A DNA stretch of 64,000 bases from Symbiodinium kawagutii. Its lineage: Eukaryota; Sar; Dinophyceae; Suessiales; Symbiodiniaceae. The DNA is taken from positions 652,074 to 716,073 of the forward strand of contig VSDK01017448.1 in the NCBI GenBank assembly GCA_009767595.1, written 5' to 3'. Within the stretch, counting starts at the first letter, position 1. Each line of letters opens with the position of its first letter. The notes under the pieces were generated by a model. The model ran no database searches. It saw nothing but the letters and a program-made list of their open reading frames with translations, and was not told where the DNA came from. The position numbers and the translations under genes are program-made. This document shows positions 1 to 15,200 of the stretch, piece after piece.

Positions 1-1479
1 TATTATGTCAATGGTTTGTATCACTAGTGAACCCATTAATGCCCATATCTCATATCTTTAGCATGTTTTGGTCGACATCCTGATGGCCACCACGGCGCCT
101 AGGGGACGAACACGATCTCGTGGAGATGGCGCCATCATGACGCTGTCCAATGCCTTGAGTCGTCTCAGAGGCGGAAGCTGTTTGCGTTGAGAAGTTGGTG
201 GCGGTGGCAAGCTGCGGTCCATATGGCCGTGCCCAGTTCGCCATGGTGTACCCCCAAGTCACTGGTGCTTTCCCCGGGCAAGCAACGCGTCTTGTTGTGA
301 AACCGTGTGGTGGTGGTTTCCCTATTAATAGTGGCTATTATTGGATGGTTAGTGGGTACCATTTATGCAAAAAACCCATATTCTGGGACTATCAGCGTAG
401 CCAAAATAAGACGTTTGCAAGGCATGAGATTGAGAGTGGAGTCATGCAGTAAGATCCAGCCTTTGGTTGTTCATCAAGCGTGCATCAGAAAAGAGCGATC
501 TGAGGCATAAATTGTTAAGAGACCACAGTTAGGTCCAGAGGGTATATCCAGCCAGGTGTCCTGGTCTTGTGGTTTGCCAATTTTGGATTTTTTTGTGGGG
601 TGATGCTGTTTGTGCAATGTGTATGGATATTGTGCCACTATATTGATCAAACCTATCACACAACTATTGATTACACTCAGTCGATGTCGGATTCCTTTGC
701 GGCTGTCACCAAACAGCACAATTTAGTTGTTGTTTGAGGTGCTTTCTTTCCTTCGACCATCTAGCTTCAGGAGTTGTACAAACAATACGTAGTGGCTGGG
801 AGAGCCAACCAACACAGGGTAGCATTTGCACTGATACAACCACAATGAAAGAATGGAGAGATTCCGCTGCCCCCCATGAGTATGTTGATGATTGGCCGAC
901 CTTCAGCCACCAGTACTGTTTCATGCACTGAGGGTTCATGCAACAGATTCTTAAAGTAACCAGAGTAATTACATGCCAGATGGAATGATTTCATGATTTG
1001 CTGCAAAGAGAACCGGCTAAGTAAAGAAACTGACAAGTTGAAACGCGACCGGGGTTCCAATCAGCATCAAACTGTTGGTATGACCTTTTTGGTTGTGGAT
1101 GGAAAGTTTTGTTTTGGTTTTTGCTCACCTTCAGGGTTCGAGTTTCATGTCACAGGACACGAGTTGAGGTTTCAGGTTTTGTTTTTCGATTTCTCGTTTG
1201 GAATTCGGCGCTCGAATGGATCTCTCATTGTCCTGATGGTCCTTGGTGAGCTTGGTGAATGCCAGATGGTGGTTTCTCAAAATAGGGGTACCCCTAAATC
1301 ATCCAGTTTATTATCCATTTATAGTAAGAAACCAAGCGTAACTTTGGGGTCCCCTATGTCTTGAGATACCCCCAGATGGTTTTTGAGCGTGAATCTCAAT
1401 TTTTGGGTTAACAGCATTCACAGTGCCTAGCTTCATGGCACCCTGATGGCTGGCGACAGGTTACACCAAGCACTGCGAC
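1..1479. other. Upstream flank, mostly non-coding
   Basis: A GC-rich, coding-like patch at about 65-300 was not assigned to any gene; it could be the last exon of an upstream gene. The rest is AT-rich with one inverted-repeat element (1269-1373). No promoter motif was recognised. Confidence 0.5.
1269..1373. repeat. MITE-like family 1, copy a
   Basis: Inverted ends: GGTTTCTCAAAATAGGGG on the left, and CCCCTATgtcTTGAGA on the right, which reads as its diverged complement. The internal part contains TTTATAGTAAGAAACCAA, shared with other copies. Confidence 0.8.
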
Positions 1480-1512
1480 ATGCCCAGCGAGAGTGAGATG
1501 GAACTTGCCGAG
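1480..1512 (+). CDS. PPP2R3C: PPP2R3C-like exon 1 (tentative start)
   Basis: ATG followed by MPSESEMELAE, an acidic start in phase with exon 2 if a GA donor at 1513 is used. The family N-terminus is poorly conserved, so this rests only on phase, acidity and the lack of a better ATG. Confidence 0.4.
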
Positions 1513-4500
1513 GAGCTACAACCTTGTTTTCCCATTTTTTACAACACATTTTTTTCTTTTCGATCTTCATTATTTGTTTGCTTGTTCGTTTGCAGATAGG
1601 TTGGTTGTTTGGTCGTTTTGCTGACCGTCATTTTTTGCTTTGGCTTTTACATATGTTTATTGCATCCTGTATATATATATATATAGATATATTTACATCA
1701 TATACGCATTATCTAAGTATGCGATATCATCTATATGTTTTCTCCCCTTTCTGCGGGTGGTGAGTCGAGCAGGGTTGGCTCCAAATCAGTGGCGCTGACA
1801 ATTTTATTTTTTTCAATGATGATGGCTACCTTTTCAAGTTGACAGTGATGGAACATCCAGAATACACCAGCCATGAAACCAGGGAGTGACGGACAACTTC
1901 CTTTCTCATGTGGCTGATCATCAATGGCATCATTCACCTGGCTGGCAGGTATCCCAATGCATTCAGCCGACATTCCTTGTTGTCAGTTCTCGGTTGTGGA
2001 TTCACATATTGATGTTGCTGATTGTTGATTGCATCCCGAGATCAACCAACAACCACCCTGAACAAACAATCATGACATATCTGACTCCGGTCGTTTTCTT
2101 TCATCCGTACACCTTCCTGTGGTTGTTGACTATCCTTCTCTAAGACCGTAGTATGGTACCCTCATTTTTCATGTTCAATTTCTGGATTGAACATGGCACC
2201 ACTGTTGAACCGGGGCGCTGCAACGGTTGAGGACTTGGCATTTCGCGAACTGCAAGATGCAGAGCGAGAGAAGGAGGAGCGCCGCTGTCCATCGCTGAAG
2301 TCCATCCCACGGTTCTACGAGCGGAAGGCATCACTGCAGATGGCGGAAAGGGGCGGCATGGCATAGCGAAGGTTTCGTGAGAAGGTTTTGTGACAATACC
2401 TGTGACGCGTTCATCAGATTTATAGGGTATACCTGGTAGACTGAACCCTACCGACGAACCCTTCTCAGCCATTCTGAAGCATCCTTCACTTCAAGGTTCA
2501 TGAAATTTCAACCTTTATCTGGTCATCACTTCATTCTTCACTATCTGGTCATCAACTCATCAACCCTTACCAGACCCATCCCCACGTCATCCCCTCCCTT
2601 CCCCCTGGGCGTCCTTTGGACAGGCCGCTCCCTTGGACGAATCGACCTCCTTGCGTCCGCGCGTGCTGCGGGAAGCTCGTGGGGAAGCCTAGGCGGGCCA
2701 TGGCCAGGCTGAGAGCCATGGCATGGTGACCTGGTGACTGATGGTGGATGGAGCTGCAGCTCATGGTCGCTGGTTGATGGTTAGCCATGTTGGGATGGCT
2801 AGTTGATGGGTGGTGGCGAGCAATACTCCAGACAGATGGTTGATGCATCTTGGTGCCTAGTATGATTCAACTGCCCTGATGATGGATACTGGTTGATGCA
2901 AATGTCGCTGGTGCTGAACGGCCATCCAGTCGACCAGCCGGTGGATCGACTGGCTGCTTTGGCTGTCGTGGGACGATGCGATGATTTTCAGTGCGTGTAG
3001 CGAATTGTCATTGGTGCAGAGATGTTTTTGTTTTTGAATGTGATCACCTGTAATTATGTCGTCATTTTGCAACTTGTTTTGTCTGATTCATGTGATACGT
3101 CTGAGCTGATCATCGTTTTTGTGGCATTTTGCGAATCCCAAAAAAGCGAACTCCCATGCTGTCAGCTTGGACGAATCAGCTGGTGGATAAGTCCAACTGA
3201 TTCTCTGGGGCAGATTCAACCGAACACGTTGTTTATAGCCAATCCTCAAACAACCCATGGTTGGAACCATAGAAACAAATGGTCAACACAATGTAACAAA
3301 TAGTTCGCCAATAGTTTCTGATGGTTGTAACCAGCGCTTCGTGATGGTTAACCAGCGGTACATGATGAATCACGACCCATGACGCATCCTGGAGGATCTC
3401 CCTGGGAGGACCCGAGCGCTTGCTCGGCCGTTGAGGTTCTCGGCTGCTGCAGCGGAAGAGTTCCAAGGAGTTGCTGGACGAGGAGGTGCGGCAGCACGAC
3501 TGGCGTGGGGCTGGCTTCAAATGCCATGAGAATGTGGTGATGGGGTGGGAAATCATCCAAATCATTGCATCCAATATTAATGACTAATCAGTAGGAATCA
3601 TCCAACATTAATGACTAGTCAGTAGTAAGTGTTACTTACTACCGTTGGCTGCTGTTGGCAATTCCCGTCAATCAACAATTATTATAACTGAATGCCATCA
3701 ATGCTCGCCATTAATGATCAATCATTTCCATCCTGACGATGTCACTTATTGCCTATTGACATTATCTATGGCCATGATTGGATGTCAGCAATTGGTCGAT
3801 TACCATGGCTGATTCATGATGGTTAATACCGAATGAGGCTTAATGATCAACATCAATGGCGTTTAATAACACGAGAATCAGCCATCTACAGTTGGTTTTC
3901 GCAGGTATCCCATACAAAATCACCATTTTTAACTCTCCCAGAGGGACAGCTGGGCGTCTCTTATGTTTTGGCATAGCTATGGACAATTCTCATTGCCCAG
4001 CTTCAACTGTTCGGCTTTCTTTTGTTTTGGTGTGTCTCCAATCCAACATGCATATACATACATGGGGGTTTCTTAAAATAGGGAACCCGAAAAATGTTGG
4101 TTTATTTCTACACATGTCTATTAATGGATTATTTTGGGGGTCCCCTATTTTAAGAAACACTCACATATATGCATACATGCTGACTGATATTGAAAGAACA
4201 ACTAGCTTGTCAGTCTGGAACAAACAAGTGATAAGGATTGATAAGGGTCATTCTTCACAGTTGGCTATAGTTGCTTATTGCTCTATCCCGAACATGTGTT
4301 GGTTGTTGTTGCTTGCATATGCCGGATATTCCATCACTGACTGGCTATCAACCTTTACAGATGGCGTAGAATTATTCTCTGTCTTTTCCCTGTCATGCAT
4401 TGAAAAGACCCAAGAGCCCCAGACCTTCATTGTCGTTGCTTGCAGCACTACCACTACATGTGTTGATGTTCACTCACCACCCCCTCAGCTCACCGATCAT

Positions 4501-7500
4501 TTTTTCAGCTCAACAGCTGAGCCGCGCGTGGTCCAAGTGGTTTCCAATAAAGTGCCACAGGGGGATTTTGCCCTAGGGAATAAACACATGACCCGTGGTT
4601 TGCCCTAGGTTTCCCATAAAAATTACCAGCTTCCCAACAATGCTCCAATGTTGCCAGCTTCCCAGCCGCCATCAGGATTTGCATGCCATCCTGGCGCTCT
4701 TGAAGGTGGGGCTCAGCAACGGAACGGTGAGGTGTGCGATTTCTCTTGTGAATCTTGAAGGATTGAAGCACCATAGGAAAGATAAGTGGAGGTAACTTCA
4801 TGTATATACACATATATAATACCTATATCGACATATCTGCGTATATGTATCTCTGTATATACTATTTTTATATTAATATATATATATACATAAAAATATA
4901 CATACAAGAATGCAAACGCCATGTGTGTACCTGTAGATGTATACGTTCCTGACTGTGATTTGACGTTCCTGTGACCTACTGGTCATCCTGTACGGTTCTG
5001 AATATCGGGGCAGACCTCAAAGCCATCAGCGAGTTGATGGCGGCTGAAGCCTTCGTCATTGCAAGTTGGTCATGAGCCCAAGCGTGGACCAAGCATCCAC
5101 CAACCATGCACAAAGAACCAACAACAGTATTTCTGATGTTTCACCATACCAGGTCATACCATAAATCATTTGCAATGATTCGGCATGATGAACCATGCAT
5201 ATTAAGAATCATCACTTCTATCATCAATGATGAGTCCTTTTTCGCTAGCCATTGGCGCAATTTGTACTTTGGAAATTGCCCTCCAGTGTGAACGAACAAG
5301 GGACCTTGTGGCTGAGCAGTTGTTGTGGAGATGATGCTTTGGCGTGGGATACGTTAGTATAACGTTAGGAATCAAATTTATTGTACCTTGAGCATGGTGG
5401 AACATGTTGAGAAACGCTGTGATGTACTGCCTTGTAGGCAGTACAAATGTAGCAGTATAAGCATTCTAATGTGTGTAGAATAGCTGCATGAACGGACACG
5501 GAATAGTTTTTACCAATCAGTTGGGCTGGTTGATGACGGACGGCCTGAACGTGGGTGTAGTATTAGATGATCTAAGCGAGCCCGATGGTCCTCCAAGCAC
5601 CAGGGCGTCTAAGAAACCATGCAGTGGATGTCACATCTTCGCTTGGCGAGATCATAATTTGCTTTTGACAAAGATGTCTCTGGTTGGTGCAGAATGGAAT
5701 GATCCAAGATTCTGAAGGTACAAATGGAATGATTTCCCATTGCCGCTACACCTGAGAAACCACACATCACCGTTTTATCAAAACATCAAACACTGTGCTT
5801 TGACATATCCATTGGCAATCTTGGGTTCGGGTTCAAGCTAAACTGCTGGCTATTGCTGCAATCGCTGTAGTTTTCCGGGAATTTGTGGGACCTGGTTGAG
5901 CTCCAACAAAAATGCAGGAAGTTTCCTTGCCAGGAGCACGCCCGGAGATCGACGGACAGGGACCAATCCGAAGTGGAGGCGTGGTAAAACCATGGTTTGA
6001 GCATGGTCAGTGACTGTCAGTAGTTAGTCATGTTGTATTTCATGTGCTTGATCAGGTTGATTTCGAATGTCCATGTTGATTTGGAATGGTTTGATATGTT
6101 GGTTCGATTGTATGATAATGTTCAATCATAGATGAAAGTGGTAAATTGTGGATATGGGTTGCTTGCAGTGAGTGCTGCTTGAAAGGGTCAAGGATGTTGA
6201 ATTATGTCTCATCATGCTCCATGGGCATGACAACCACAAACAGTGATGATTTCACACTGGCTGAGACCTGAGAACAGGATATAATTGACATATACTTACT
6301 GCGCATGCAAGTAATAGTTGACTTGCTGCACATGCAAGTAATGGTTACCAACATGGTAAAGAAGGATATAAACCTCCATCCATGATGCGCCAATGTAGAT
6401 TCAGAGACTCACGTTGAATATGATTCTAATATGATCTAATATTTACATGTATAGATCTATATCTGTAGATGCATATCAAGGTTGTCTGTGTCGACAGGCA
6501 CATGCACAGTTATAGATGCTTCTTCGCCCCAGAGGAGTTATGCTGGGTGGTTGCCAGTTTCGGACGTGGGTCCCTTGATCTACTTGCACAGGTCATCGAC
6601 TACCAGGCGTTCTGCGAAATTCGCAAGGTCCCGGAACTGGTGCGAGAGATTTGGGCAAGCAAAACTCAATTCTACGAGATGAAGTACCCAGGGGTACATT
6701 GATTAAGGGATGCTCACCAGGGGTACAAGGTACCTGAAACCATGTATTCGTGAGCCAAGGATGTAAGATGCCCCTGAATTTTCTGCATGTCCCGTCACTC
6801 ATTGGGCACGGGCCTTTGAGAATTTGAGGAGTCTTGAAGTCATCCATTCAGAACCTGCTCGGACTCTGATGTATTTAAAGTAAAGCCGTACCAAAATGGA
6901 TCGATTCCAGACTTCGGAATCACAAGCAAAGCTATGCTGCTTGGACATAGGCTACCATCAGCTTTGGCGGAGCACCATCATTTGCAGACCCTCAGAAACA
7001 CATGAGCAGTGGAAGCACATCCCATGGGGCTACCCCCAACCCTACCCCCCAACCGTGAGGTCATGGCCACAGTGAAACCACCGGCAGCTTCGGGGCGACG
7101 GCGGCCTTGCCTAGGAGCTCTTGAACCGCGGTGAGCGCTTCAAGCAGTACTTCGTGCCCTCCATGGAGGGCCATGATTTTTGGGTCGGGCAGATCAAGGT
7201 GGCCGAATGCTTGGGAGGTGATGCCAGCCACGCACATGTGATATCTCGGAGCGAAAGATTTGTAGTTGACAAAAGTTCATAGTACTTTGCATTCCTGGAG
7301 GCCCTGAGTATTCTTGCATTTGCACAGAAGCTGGGTGCGGCTACAAATCTTGATGTAGCCCAGGCATTGAAAGATCATCAGACTCATGAGCAATCAGCTC
7401 AGGATTGTTGAAATCAATGGGTTTCACACGGTTCAACCTTCATGCCTTGTTGCCTGTACTTCTGTTGGTTCCATGTGTTCCCAATCAACGCGCTTGATTG

Positions 7501-7750
7501 CTCGCGAGCTGGCGCCCAGGAGTTTTTTGAAGTTCCCACGGGATCCCAATGGCTGCATTGCCATCGTTCCTTTCTTTACCTTCGTGGTGCGCAAGGCCAT
7601 TGCCTTTCGCACCGCTGCGGGGGGCGGGGGCATCCCCTGACAATAACCTCCCCTGAGCCCCTGATTTTGTAGGGAATCGTGACGTTTGAGGGAGGACCGG
7701 GATCAGTTTATGGTTATGGGGACGGGATGCTTTGACCAGTGGATGCACGA

Positions 7751-7806
<56 letters not shown>

Positions 7807-8392
7807 TTATTATTGCTCTCATGGCTGGGCTCCCCAGGTGAATCTGCGTCAGACACGCGTGCAGCTGAGCTACTACGACGCTTTGGGCTGCGGATATCTC
7901 CGCGAGAAGGAGCTGGGGGCACTGACGAGATCTAAACTGTGACATCGCATATGTATCTGAAAGATGTTTTATTAAGTACACTACATACAGATATTTAAGA
8001 ACACATATGATGTCACATATGTGTGTATATGAGTGTATCATTAACTAGCGCATAGATTTATTTGTAGAAAGGTTTATATGTATATAGGTATGTTAAAGTA
8101 GTGTTTATATGTATATTACATAGGATATAGATGTATATGTTTTGCATTTCCTCAACACACTTGTATATTTGCGACAAGATGTACTGACATATGCAAGGAA
8201 ATAACCGTACAGTTATACTGGTGTGCATTTCCAAGACATCGGCCAATTTGGTTGGTTTCCAGCACTGTTTCATACATATATATGGTACCACCCCCCCCAA
8301 AAGTCTACCTTTTTTCATTGATTGATGAATAGATTTGGGAATGATTACTGAAGTAAGGGGGTGGACCATATACATATATGGGGGGGGGGGTA

Positions 8393-8431
<39 letters not shown>

Positions 8432-10334
8432 TGTATAATCATATCTTTACAATGTTACTTTCAATCGCCTGTGACAACCCACAAGTCTCCTCAGTTGACG
8501 ACCCCCGTTGAGAAGCTTCAGGGACTGCTTTGCCATCGAATCGATGCACGGTGCAGGACATGGAGAATTTCATCTTTGAAATGATTCCTACTCTGTGCCC
8601 GCCTGAGGTTGTCCATCATTTGATTGGGGTCGTACTCTCTGGAAGGAATCATTTCTAAACATGGATGAAAACATGTCGCCCAAATGCTTGGTCTTTTCTG
8701 CACAAAGTAACAATCTTTAAGGTAGCTTAGGGGTGCCCTGATCTATATATCCATCTTTGGCATCTATTTGACGTGGAACGGGGGACCCAAACTGCAACCC
8801 AACAAGTCTTCAGAAGTGGCACTTGTCTTCTGGGAAACCTATATAAACTATTTTGTATACACTGGTTTTGAACATTTTGTCCTTGTCCTTGGAAGTTCTA
8901 AACTCCAGATTTGGGTCAGAAGACAAGCCCAGGTACTGATGGCCGAAAGAAACGGCCCATACCTAACGTTCTTGTTTACTGTGGTGGCAATTTTGGTGCC
9001 TTGGAGTAACCAGTGCTACTACCCTTGTTATCATGGGAGCATCGCCATGGTTGCTAACAGCAAGCGCGACAACTCCGAGGCCGCAGTTGAACTCGCTCCA
9101 GGAGGAGCACGGAGCCTTAGAGCGATGTAGATCAAGGAAATCCAAGGAATACCTATTTGGCTATGGGTCAATATTAACCAACCAATAATGGGGGATAATG
9201 ACCAACCATAACAAGGGAAACAATGGTTGATGATAGGGGAACCAGGGGTACGGGGTTTTGACCAACAGCCATCTGAATCTATCTTTATACCCATTTCTAC
9301 CCTTGGGAAATTGTCACATTATGGATTTTCATCATATTTTGGAGTGAAACCTTGGGAAACCAAAAACAAATTGTGGATTTTCTATTGCCAGGTTAGTTTA
9401 CCAGGGGTAATCCTGAAATACTTAAATTGTCAGAGGTTTTGAATCTCTTCATATTAGAAACTTGGATCTCAAAAAATTGACAAGGCCCCTTTCTAGTTTC
9501 GGCTTATGCTTCGAATTGATGCACCATTGGTTCCCCTTTTCAGGTTCTACCCCTTCTACGTCTTCACGGCAGTGCGGAAGTTTTTCTTCTTCTTGGACTG
9601 CAAAGCTGCAATGTTCGGGGGCGCCCGGTGCCAGGAATTCTCATCTCAAAATCCCACTCTGAAATGGAGCGGTGAAACGGTTGGCGTGGATTTCACCAAC
9701 GGTCCAGAGACAAGATGGGAATTCGGTTCTGGCAGATGTACCATGATCAAAGCATAATTATCAGATTTTTGTTCGGTTCCAAGGCGCTAAGGTGAAATTT
9801 GAGGGGTATTTTCACTACAAAACCATAAAGCTAAGGTTCACTACTAAGGTTACAAATCGTGTTTTGAAACACCGGAAAGGCCAGCAACGTTGAGCTGCGA
9901 ACTGATCATAACTGGCCATAGACCATCCCTTACGAGCATCATGGACAACACCGTATGGCACCCGTCATCAGGCAACCGTCAGAACGCCTTATGGTCACAC
10001 ATGGCTATGGGTCAAGCAGTTAACCATCAATATTAAGCAACAATAATGGGGAAAACAGCCTGGTTAATGATAGGGGAACCAGGGGGACTAAGGGTTTTGA
10101 CCCAGAGCCACATCATGCGACTATGCTGCATTGCCATTGATCACTGTGAACTACCATCAGCCATGATCAACCCTCGGTCAGCCTTATGACAACTGCAGTG
10201 AACTACGATCGGCCATCATTAGCGATGATTCATCACTACTAAGCATCACTAAAAGCAGCAAAACTAATCACTACCAGCATCGATGAAAATAGAGGTGGTT
10301 GTGAGTTCTGACGAGTGAACATGATGATGACGAC

Positions 10335-10368
<34 letters not shown>

Positions 10369-10417
10369 GTGATGGTGATGATGATGAAGGTGATGGTGAT
10401 GGTGATGGTGATGATGG

Positions 10418-10469
<52 letters not shown>

Positions 10470-12029
10470 CATCGAGGAGGAAGAGGAGGAGGAGGAGGAG
10501 GACTGGCATGGCTAGAATATTGAATCATGATGGTGAATGACAGTACATATTTTGGAATCATAGGCAATACTGTAATAGCGAGCAATCATCGATCACCAAG
10601 GATATATAGATTCCCATGGCATGGGAGCCAACAATCTCATGCTATCTCAGCGCACCAATCATTGATCAGCGGTTGATGCTGAATGCGAGTGGTTGCCACC
10701 GCTTGTAGCCACCTTGGCCCATTTGGCCCACTTGTAGCCCCTTGTCACTGGTCATTTCACCCCTTACTTGCGCACTTGCAGAAGCAGCTGATCAGCAAGA
10801 TCAGCCACAAGGAATCGTGATGGTTGTATGGCTATGGTATCTGAAATCTTCACAACGACCTCTTGGTGACTTGGCAATCATGGACCTACCACTACTGTCC
10901 TACCATGGTTGCTACCCATTCAACGCTCACTCTCGCTCACTCCAACTGGTTCTGGGGTGTCTCTTGTTACACGCTATGGTTCGTTCGCCGATCTCCCCCT
11001 TGGTGACTGATCGAAAAACGCCGCAGGACCCCAAGCGCACGGGACGCGTGAGGATTCGCGACTTGTTGTCCTCGCAGATCCTTCCAGAGTTGTGACCTCC
11101 GCACGGGTAGCAAAGTATTTGTGGCTAGTACATGTTAGTACCAGACAATGGTGGTTGATATACGTTGGCAATGGAGTATACAACCAACAATGTATTATGC
11201 TGATAGACTAACCAGCATCATGGTCTCCTTTCTTTCCACCAGTGAAACATAGACGTATATGCTGCATGCTCATGGAGGTCCATCTCCTGACCATAGGACC
11301 GACCATCCCATGACTTTTCGCTTGTTTTTCAACGACTTCCTCTGCCAATTCAAGGCATCCAGAAAATGTGCTACCAACATGAGTCATTTTTCGTTGCTTG
11401 GATTGCTTGGATGCTTGGATGCTTGGATGGTTGGATGCTTGGATGGTTGGCGGGTTGGAGTGATGACTTCTTTGCAGTTGTTGGCGGCTGATGTGCTGCT
11501 GCAATCTGGCCATGGCGTCCAGGTACGAGCTGCGGCAAGAGCAGCCATTGGGCACCGACGGAGACAACAACTGGTTCAGCATGCAATCCGCCCTGAAGGC
11601 CTCGGGGTGGGGGAATCGACTGCGAAGCATCCATTTGTACATCCCTAGGGAGAGGTGACGTAGATACATTTCCACTTCATTATGTATATATATATATATA
11701 TTACATATAATATATATATATATACATTATATATTATATATTATGTACTTGTCCAACACAAATGTATATCATTTTTTCTTATCCATCTCTGGCCATTCTA
11801 CGGAAGTCCCATTCTCGGATTCCGCGTTTTTTTCGTGATTCCTAGCGATGCCGAGCTGCAGCTGCCAGGTTTATGGAGCCTATCTGTTCTTAGACGTGGA
11901 TCAGCCGCTCGTTGCCCGAGGGGTGCCCGAGTGGTGAGTGAAGGCAGATGTCGTCGTCGTGGTCTTCGTAGTCGTAGTCGTAGTCGTAGTCGTAGTCGTA
12001 GTCGTAGTCGTAGTCGTAGTCGTAGTCGT

Positions 12030-12061
<32 letters not shown>

Positions 12062-12126
12062 TCGTAGTCGTAGTCGTAGTCGTAGTCGTTAGTGGTGGTC
12101 GTAGTGGTAGTCGTAGTCGTAGTGGT

Positions 12127-12203
<77 letters not shown>

Positions 12204-15200
12204 GAACAGCGGGTGCAGCAGTAGGCGTGCACGTAGAGGTTTGGGCTGATAGGATTTCCGACAGCAGGTAAGACAACAATAACCAACGGTTTGCATAAAG
12301 CAACACTTTTTTCATGTGGAATGATCTTGGTTTACTTGTTGCCCAGTTACGGTAAATGTTCTTCCAATCAACCTTCATAATTTTGGATCTTGGGTGGGAA
12401 AGAGCCAATAAATTTTTTGGGTTGAAAGCAACGTGTTGATTCACAAGGGTCATACCAGACATCCGGCATGCAGGCACAAAAGGTAGACATTTCTGAGCAT
12501 CAGATGTTTGTTTGTTTGTTTGTTTGTTTGTTTGTTTGTTTGTTTGTTTGTTTGTTCGTTTGCTTGTTTGTTTGCTTGCTTGCTTGCTTGGTTGCTTGCT
12601 TGCAATGCTGTGTAATTTGCATCACGTGTTCTTTTTGAAACTTGGTTTGGGGGCGCTTGGAGCGATGACTGGTGAGATACTGAGAACAAACGACAGATAG
12701 AAAGAGAGAGATAGGGGGAGAGAGCGAGAGAGAACTGCAGCGAAAATCAGCATAGAACTACAGCCCAGAATGGTCAGTTGGGTGCCTTGCCTACTTCATT
12801 TGTACAAGTTTGTATGGATTATAAACACCCACGTTGGTGCTACGTTGATGGTAGTCGGGACAATTGGGACAACCAGCACGCAATCCTTTCTCTTCGGGAA
12901 TTATGCTGTGCCGAGATTCTATGTAAGCTGACTTTTAGATTGATTCTGGGTTCTATGTTTGTCTTCTGAAGTGTAAGCATTTGGCGGGTGGCTTCAAAAC
13001 AATGCAGCTAGTGATATTGCTTGATTCTAAGGATAGAAGTGATGGTTAAGAATGTTTTTAATGATGCTTGGATGAAGAATGAGTCTGAACCAGGAATACT
13101 GAACAAGAACCGGATGATACCACAAATGACAATTACTTGCTGGTGGTTGAAGCGCCAAAGCCTTTGTTTCTCAACCGCACAACTGAGATGATGGGGGACA
13201 TGGAACGAAGATATTTGCAATGGATTAAACCACTCAGCAGAAGCGGAGTGAGCCTCAACAACAATAGGGAGGTAACGATGAAGATGTAGATAATTTGGTC
13301 ATGCATGCACACAAAGACCTCTCTTCTATCATTGTGCAGACATATTTGTATCCATGTATATGTGCATATTGATACATGTGGATGTCCCCCAAATTCCAGA
13401 CTTCGAATCTCCCAACATGTTGGTCTTGCGGCTCAGGAATGGCATGCTGAGCAGGAACGAATTGGGCCGCTTTGGCAGTGGCATGCTCACAGATGTCTTC
13501 ATCGATAGGCGTGGAGCAGCCACCTGAATAAGAGCTGTGCTAGGACCCCCTCGATGTTGAAGCAACACTTCCCTCCAAACGAATGGAGCCAATTATTGTG
13601 GTTGATAAAGAATGGTTTGCCCTTGTTGAATCAGGATTGGTTGAGAATGATCATTCATAGATGATGACTGATTACATTGGCAAACAATAGTGGATTGTGG
13701 TTGGTTGTTCATTTTGAACCAGGAACGACGGTGAATCAACCAACAACTAGATGTTTGCAACTCACTTGTATCAGACAACTCATCGTGTACGCATTCATTC
13801 CTTTGGACTATCAGGACTTGTACCTATATATACATATATATTTATATATACATATATATATACATTACATATACAAATATATATATATATTTATATTTAT
13901 ATGTATATATATATATACTGTACATACATATTTTGTGTGTAACGCATATGTATGTACATATGCATGTTGTGCATGTACGTATGTCAACATGCAATTATTT
14001 CAATTTCGCATGCCTATATGCACGCATTCCTNNNNNNNNNNNNNNNNNNNNNNNNNNNNNNNNNNNNNNNNNNNNNNNNNNNNNNNNNNNNNNNNNNNNN
14101 NNNNNNNNNNNNNNNNNNNNNNNNNNNNNNNNNNNNNNNNNNNNNNNNNNNNNNNNNNNNNNNNNNNNNNNNNNNNNNNNNNNNNNNNNNNNNNNNNTTC
14201 CTGCTGTCGCATGTAAGATGCCATAACAGGGACCATATCTATTGTGACAGGTATACTGAGCTGGCCACTGGATATGTCCACAACAGGTTTTTTTTTGGCA
14301 GCAGTTTGGGGTCTGACTAACCATGGACAAGGAAACTCAGTGGTTGGACTGTGGGTTGGAAGGTTGGCTCAGCATCCTTTCGGGAACTGGCTGAAGATTC
14401 AAGAGATTTACGGTAGCAGCCAGGGCTCACTGGGTAAGTCTCGCGTGGTTTCCAGGGTCTTCGAGGAGTACCAGACCTATCGTGACGCTGACACGGGCGA
14501 ACGCGAAATGGACCGTGGCCGAGTGGGGCCATGAGCAGCATGCAGACCAGCTGAAAAGATCTAGCAAGGTGATGCTAGGAGGTTCTATGTAAGGTCCCCC
14601 AAGAATTGAGAGTGCCATCTAGCTACAGTGGAACGGAAACCATTTGCATGCATAAATCAGGTAAACATGATACCCCCAGGTGCTCCTAGCTGAAGACTTC
14701 AACTTTTCCCGTTGGTCACCGGGGATATGATGGTCAAATGCTCCTTTGGAATTTGGAATCTGCACATGTAGCAATGGTATCCGAAGACGGGCTTCATATT
14801 TTCCGAAGTTGTCAAAGGCGTGTGTTTTCACAACGAAATCTTCTTGCACAAAAAAGTAACGCCATGGGTATGAAGAGCATAGAGTGGAAGGCTGGAGATC
14901 CATGGGAGATGGCTTTCCAACCATTAAGTGATATCGTTGCCAAGTTTGGGATACGCGATCTGAAGAGGACTACAAGACCTTCCTGGACTTTGTCTTAGCC
15001 ATGGAGAACAAGAGCACGCCACAGGTGGGTGGGGAGAAGCTTGTGAGTCTAAGCAAACAGCAAGAGGTATCACCAACCAGTGAGAATGGTCGGGTACCCA
15101 GCTGTAGATGATGGACCGTTGTTCCGTTGTTCAGATTGATGAACCAACTCAACAAGAATCGTGAAGCATCGTGAACCAAAGGGATTCCATGGTCACCTGC

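Noticed and set aside
3436-3540. Assignment of the ELLDEE exon to the adenylate-kinase-like part of HYDIN
   Set aside because: It first looked like the ILAERIQLxDCYRG region, but LLQRKSSKELLDEE matches the PPP2R3C family better and fits the order of its other exons.
3856-4608. 250-residue open frame on the plus strand
   Set aside because: It crosses a MITE-like element and AT-rich sequence, has no domain signal, and lies in an intron of the PPP2R3C-like gene.
10239-10515. Long frames of poly-His, poly-Met and poly-Ile on both strands
   Set aside because: They are translations of a GAT-type microsatellite in every frame; no flanking coding signal.
11890-12477. 195-residue frame on the minus strand rich in Thr, Asp and Tyr
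   Set aside because: It is a translation of the GTAGTC array; the true exon of the region (11869-11903) is on the plus strand.
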